Part shown: positions 7,985-10,147 of the stretch, in pieces
Layout of the letters: every line of letters starts with the position of its first letter
How positions within the stretch are numbered: the first letter of the stretch is position 1
Assembly (NCBI GenBank): GCA_011049745.1
Contig: DRHE01000176.1
Coordinates: 1-10,147 of the forward strand
Direction: 5' to 3'
Source of the DNA: Spirochaetales bacterium
GTDB lineage: Bacteria; Spirochaetota; Spirochaetia; SZUA-6; DRHE01
DNA length: 10,147 nucleotides
Made by a program: the position numbers and the translations under genes
Notes under the pieces: generated by a model
The model's input: only the letters and a program-made list of their open reading frames with translations
Database searches by the model: none
What the model was told of the DNA's origin: nothing

Positions 7985-8013
7985 TTGACAAAGGCGAGGC
8001 TCTTAAGTATATT
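7985..8013 (+). promoter_or_regulatory. Near-consensus sigma70 promoter of the tRNA/SRP RNA cluster
   Basis: TTGACA (7985-7990, perfect -35) and TATATT (8008-8013, 5/6 match to -10) are separated by exactly 17 bp. The predicted start near 8020 lies about 6 nt before the first tRNA. A strong promoter is expected for stable RNA genes, and no other comparable promoter is seen before the later tRNAs, so it probably serves the whole cluster. Confidence 0.85.
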
Positions 8014-8025
8014 GAGGACACAACT

Positions 8026-8111
8026 GGAGAGGTGTCCGAGTGGTCGAAGGAGGCGGTCTTGAAAACCGTTGAACCTTAGAGGTTCCGTGGGTTCGAATCC
8101 CACCTTCTCCG
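8026..8111 (+). tRNA. tRNA-Ser(UGA)
   Basis: The acceptor GGAGAGG pairs with CTTCTCC (one G-U), with discriminator G at 8111. The anticodon loop CTTGAAA carries TGA, which reads UCA. The long variable arm of class II tRNAs (GAACCTTAGAGGTTC) and the T arm GTGGG/CCCAC are present. CCA is not encoded. It is the first gene after the promoter. Confidence 0.97.
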
Positions 8112-8136
8112 GATCAGAAGCTGTTTCTGTCAATCG

Positions 8137-8223
<87 letters not shown>

Positions 8224-8227
8224 TTAT

Positions 8228-8301
8228 GTGCCCATAGCTCAGTTGGATAGAGCGTTAGATTGCGGATCTAAAGGCCGGAGGTTCGAATCCTCTTGGGCAC
8301 G
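8228..8301 (+). tRNA. tRNA-Arg(GCG)
   Basis: This is a class I tRNA of 74 nt. The acceptor GTGCCCA pairs with TGGGCAC and the discriminator is G. The D arm is GCTC/GAGC with A20 (arginine identity) in AGTTGGATA. The anticodon stem is TTAGA/TCTAA with loop TTGCGGA, giving anticodon GCG (8262-8264). The T arm is GGAGG/CCTCT. C35 and G36 are arginine identity bases, and the anticodon would read CGC and CGU. Most bacteria use ACG, edited to ICG, for these codons. The gene starts 4 bp after tRNA-Ser(GCU). CCA is not encoded. Confidence 0.95.
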
Positions 8302-8311
8302 TAATCAAAGA

Positions 8312-8399
8312 GGAGAGATGCGAGAGCGGTTGAATCGGGCGGACTCGAAATCCGTTGAGCTGCTTGCCAGTTCCGTGGGTTCGAATCCCACTCTCTCCG
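8312..8399 (+). tRNA. tRNA-Ser(CGA)
   Basis: The acceptor GGAGAGA pairs with TCTCTCC, with discriminator G at 8399. The anticodon stem GCGGA/TCCGT encloses the loop CTCGAAA with anticodon CGA, which reads UCG. The long variable arm and T arm GTGGG/CCCAC are present. CCA is not encoded. It lies 10 bp after tRNA-Arg. Confidence 0.97.
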
Positions 8400-8441
8400 T
8401 CCTGGCAGGACAGCTTAGGGCAGCTTTTTGAAATAATTTTT

Positions 8442-8528
8442 GGAGAGATGACCGAGAGGCCGAAGGTGCACGCTTGGAAAGCGTGTGTGCTCGTAAGGGT
8501 ACCGAGGGTTCGAATCCCTCTCTCTCCG
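8442..8528 (+). tRNA. tRNA-Ser(GGA)
   Basis: The acceptor GGAGAGA pairs with TCTCTCC, with discriminator G at 8528. The anticodon stem CACGC/GCGTG encloses TTGGAAA with anticodon GGA, which reads UCC and UCU. The variable arm is long. The T arm is GAGGG/CCCTC, unlike the GTGGG/CCCAC of the other three serine tRNAs. CCA is not encoded. The 42 bp before it (8400-8441) hold no gene that I can see. SRP RNA starts 3 bp after it. Confidence 0.97.
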
Positions 8529-8531
8529 TCC

Positions 8532-8654
8532 CCCCTTAGCGATGAAGGTCGGGCCATACGCTATTAATTGTTGCCCAATTCCGTCAGGACCGGAAGGTAG
8601 CAGCGGTAAGCAACTTGTTAATGAGACGTAAGCGGCTTGATTGGAGCTAAGGGG
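8532..8654 (+). ncRNA. ffs: Signal recognition particle RNA (4.5S type)
   Basis: This is the RNA of the SRP, which binds Ffh and guides nascent membrane proteins to FtsY. The conserved domain IV core GTCAGGACCGGAAGGTAGCAGC (8583-8604), with its GGAA tetraloop and asymmetric internal loops, is present. It is enclosed by ATTAA/TTAAT and GTTGC/GCAAC pairings. The ends CCCCTTAGC (8532-8540) and GCTAAGGGG (8646-8654) form a perfect 9-bp terminal helix, which sets the limits at about 123 nt. There is no Alu domain, so this is the short type, unlike Bacillus scRNA. A TTTT follows the last helix and may aid termination. The exact ends are inferred from the helix. Confidence 0.95.
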
Positions 8655-8655
8655 T

Positions 8656-8679
8656 TTTATTATCCCATTTATTATCCCC
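8656..8679. repeat. Tandem 12-bp repeat after SRP RNA
   Basis: TTTATTATCCCA (8656-8667) is followed directly by TTTATTATCCCC (8668-8679), with 11 of 12 bases identical. It begins just after the SRP RNA terminal helix. No function is evident. Confidence 0.6.
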
Positions 8680-8689
8680 ATAGCGGTCA

Positions 8690-8718
8690 TTGACCTCACG
8701 GGACTTCGATTGTAAGAT
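8690..8718 (+). promoter_or_regulatory. Candidate dnaX promoter
   Basis: TTGACC (8690-8695, 5/6) and TAAGAT (8713-8718, 4/6) are 17 bp apart. The expected transcription start is at about 8724-8726, on the dnaX ATG itself. It would allow dnaX expression independent of the stable-RNA promoter, possibly as a leaderless mRNA. Confidence 0.45.
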
Positions 8719-8723
8719 TGCCT

Positions 8724-10147
8724 ATGGCATATGAAGTAACTGCAAATAAAGAGAGACCCCAAACATTTAAAGAACTGGTGGGACAGGAGTTTGTAGTCGC
8801 TACTCTTACTAATTCCATAACACAAGGTCGTATTGCCCATGCCTATCTTTTCTCAGGTCCCAGAGGCGTAGGAAAAACATCAGCCGCCAGAATTCTTGCC
8901 AAAGCTTTAAACTGTGAGCAGGGTCCTACAGATAATCCCTGCGGTTCATGTGTATCCTGTAAAGAGATTACCCAGGGTAATTCCCTGGATGTAATTGAGA
9001 TTGACGGCGCCTCCAACACCGGTGTTAATGATATCCGGGAGATAAAGGATGAGGTACTGTTTGCGCCCAACAGCTCGCGCTATAAGATATATATAATTGA
9101 TGAGGTGCATATGCTCTCCAACAGTGCGTTTAACGCTCTGTTAAAGACCATTGAGGAGCCGCCTCCATATATTGTTTTTATCTTTGCCACTACCGAGATA
9201 TACAAAGTCCCTGCCACTATCCGTTCACGCTGCCAGCAATTCAATTTTCGACTGATATCTACAGAGCAGATAAAGGTGAAGTTAAGGGAAGTAATAAAAG
9301 GAATGGCGATTGAGGCAGAGGAACAGGCCCTTTTCTGGATAGCGAAAGAAGCTACCGGATCGCTGCGCGACGGCTATACTTTGCTCGATCAGGTTATTTC
9401 CTTTTCAAATGGAGCGATTACCTTTGAACTAATCAGGGATAAGTTGGGAGTAGTGGGAATAGATGAGATCAATGATATCGGTAAGCTTCTGGTTGGTGGT
9501 GAATTAAAGGATGTTCTTGAAAAAACATCAGCTCTTTTGGATAAGGGGATATCTGTTGAGCAGTTTGTAATTGACCTGGCCGAGTACTTCCGCAATTTGC
9601 TATTCATAAAGAGCGGAGTGAGAAGGGAAGCTCTGCTTAGTTATCCGGTTGAGAGTTTTTCTAAAGATATTCTTGAAGCTCTATCCCTGGAGCAATTGGA
9701 AAAGGCAACGGAGATGGTGCTGGAGCTTTTTCGTAATCTGAAATTCTCGCTGAATCAGCGTTTTGAGCTGGAGCTGCTGCTGGGCAGGTTGAAAAGGCTC
9801 GATGAGCTGATTACGCCTGCAGAAGTAATTGAAGCACTAAAGAAACTTAAGGCGAGTATTTTCGGACGGGTTGAAACAGTTGAATTGGCAACTGCTGCCG
9901 TTGATGGAGGTATGGAAAAAAATATTGACCAGGTTCAGCGGAAATTCTGGGAAGATCTGATCAATTCATTAAGGAAAGAAAAGCTTGCCCTGGCTTCTTC
10001 TCTGCAGAAGGTGGAAAGCTGGAAACTGGAAAGTAATGAGCTGGTTCTATATTTCAAGGGCAAGAACAAATTTTCGGGTGAGATGGTCTGGAAAGAGAAG
10101 GACACAGTTACGCGCAAGGCGGCTGAAATAATGAATAGTGAAGTAAA
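8724..10147 (+). CDS. dnaX: DNA polymerase III subunit gamma/tau (3' end outside window)
   Basis: This is the clamp-loader ATPase of the replicase. 474 codons are visible and the frame is open to the window edge. The start MAYEVTANKERPQTFKELVGQ fits the family. The AAA+ core shows Walker A GPRGVGKT (residues 45-52), the zinc-binding Cys set C64, C73, C76, C79, Walker B IIDEVHM (Asp126-Glu127), sensor 1 ATTE, the arginine finger in RSRC (Arg169) and sensor 2 GSLRDG. A helical domain III reaches about residue 360 (collar, oligomerisation), and the tau-specific region follows. No Shine-Dalgarno sequence precedes the ATG at 8724. A -1 frameshift heptamer lies at 9917-9923, with an immediate -1 stop, which would yield a gamma form of 401 aa. 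The gene lies 69 bp after SRP RNA; ybaB and recR commonly follow dnaX in bacteria, but that part is outside the window. Confidence 0.96.
   Translation, partial: MAYEVTANKERPQTFKELVGQEFVVATLTNSITQGRIAHAYLFSGPRGVGKTSAARILAKALNCEQGPTDNPCGSCVSCKEITQGNSLDVIEIDGASNTGVNDIREIKDEVLFAPNSSRYKIYIIDEVHMLSNSAFNALLKTIEEPPPYIVFIFATTEIYKVPATIRSRCQQFNFRLISTEQIKVKLREVIKGMAIEAEEQALFWIAKEATGSLRDGYTLLDQVISFSNGAITFELIRDKLGVVGIDEINDIGKLLVGGELKDVLEKTSALLDKGISVEQFVIDLAEYFRNLLFIKSGVRREALLSYPVESFSKDILEALSLEQLEKATEMVLELFRNLKFSLNQRFELELLLGRLKRLDELITPAEVIEALKKLKASIFGRVETVELATAAVDGGMEKNIDQVQRKFWEDLINSLRKEKLALASSLQKVESWKLESNELVLYFKGKNKFSGEMVWKEKDTVTRKAAEIMNSEV
9905..9928 (+). promoter_or_regulatory. Candidate -1 ribosomal frameshift signal in dnaX
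   Basis: The heptamer A AAA AAT (9917-9923) is in the right phase, with 0-frame codons GAA AAA AAT. After a -1 slip the next codons are TAT (9923-9925) and TGA (9926-9928). TGGAGG (9905-9910) ends 6 nt upstream and could act as an internal Shine-Dalgarno stimulator. The site falls after domain III, as in E. coli, whose heptamer is A AAA AAG. No strong downstream stem is visible; only CCAG/CTGG with a 14-nt loop can pair. Confidence 0.45.

Noticed and set aside
9906..9914. Internal translation start at ATG 9912 in dnaX behind GGAGG
   Set aside because: Only one base separates GGAGG from the ATG, too close for initiation. A role in frameshifting fits better.

Overview
This window (about 10.1 kb, moderately AT-rich) looks like a replication-origin-proximal housekeeping region of a bacterial chromosome. 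A spirochaete or close relative is the best fit. The reasons are the GyrB motif [11 protein letters not shown], the DnaX start MAYEVTA, the gyrB-gyrA-parA-parB neighbourhood (which recalls Borrelia gene order), and a short 4.5S-type SRP RNA next to dnaX rather than the long Alu-domain form usual in Bacilli and Clostridia. This assignment rests on recollection of families, not on a search.

Layout, all genes on the + strand: the 3' end of gyrB (1-637); gyrA (658-3090); a 381-bp intergenic region holding two perfect parS sites, candidate promoters and a leader inverted repeat (3091-3471); parA (3472-4221) overlapping parB by 8 bp (4214-5092); a URO-D-superfamily protein that probably starts at a CTG (5195-6148); a class V aminotransferase/cysteine-desulfurase-like gene broken by three frameshifts (6169-7906); an 11-bp perfect hairpin (7918-7944); a near-consensus sigma70 promoter (7985-8013); a stable-RNA cluster of tRNA-Ser(UGA), Ser(GCU), Arg(GCG), Ser(CGA) and Ser(GGA), followed by SRP RNA (8026-8654); and the 5' part of dnaX (8724 to the window end).

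How the parts fit together: gyrase sets supercoiling, and ParA/ParB with the two adjacent parS sites segregate the origin region. The four tRNA-Ser genes together read every serine codon. SRP RNA serves membrane-protein targeting, and DnaX is the clamp-loader ATPase of the replicase. The URO-D-like gene and the decayed PLP-enzyme gene are the only accessory-looking content.

The points most worth a second look are a candidate -1 frameshift signal in dnaX (heptamer followed at once by TGA in the -1 frame, as in the E. coli gamma/tau switch), a possibly leaderless dnaX start, a tRNA-Arg with anticodon GCG instead of the usual ACG, a complete serine tRNA set in one cluster, Gln at the quinolone-critical GyrA position 83, and the CTG start. 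I found no clearly new multi-gene system, CRISPR array or mobile element.
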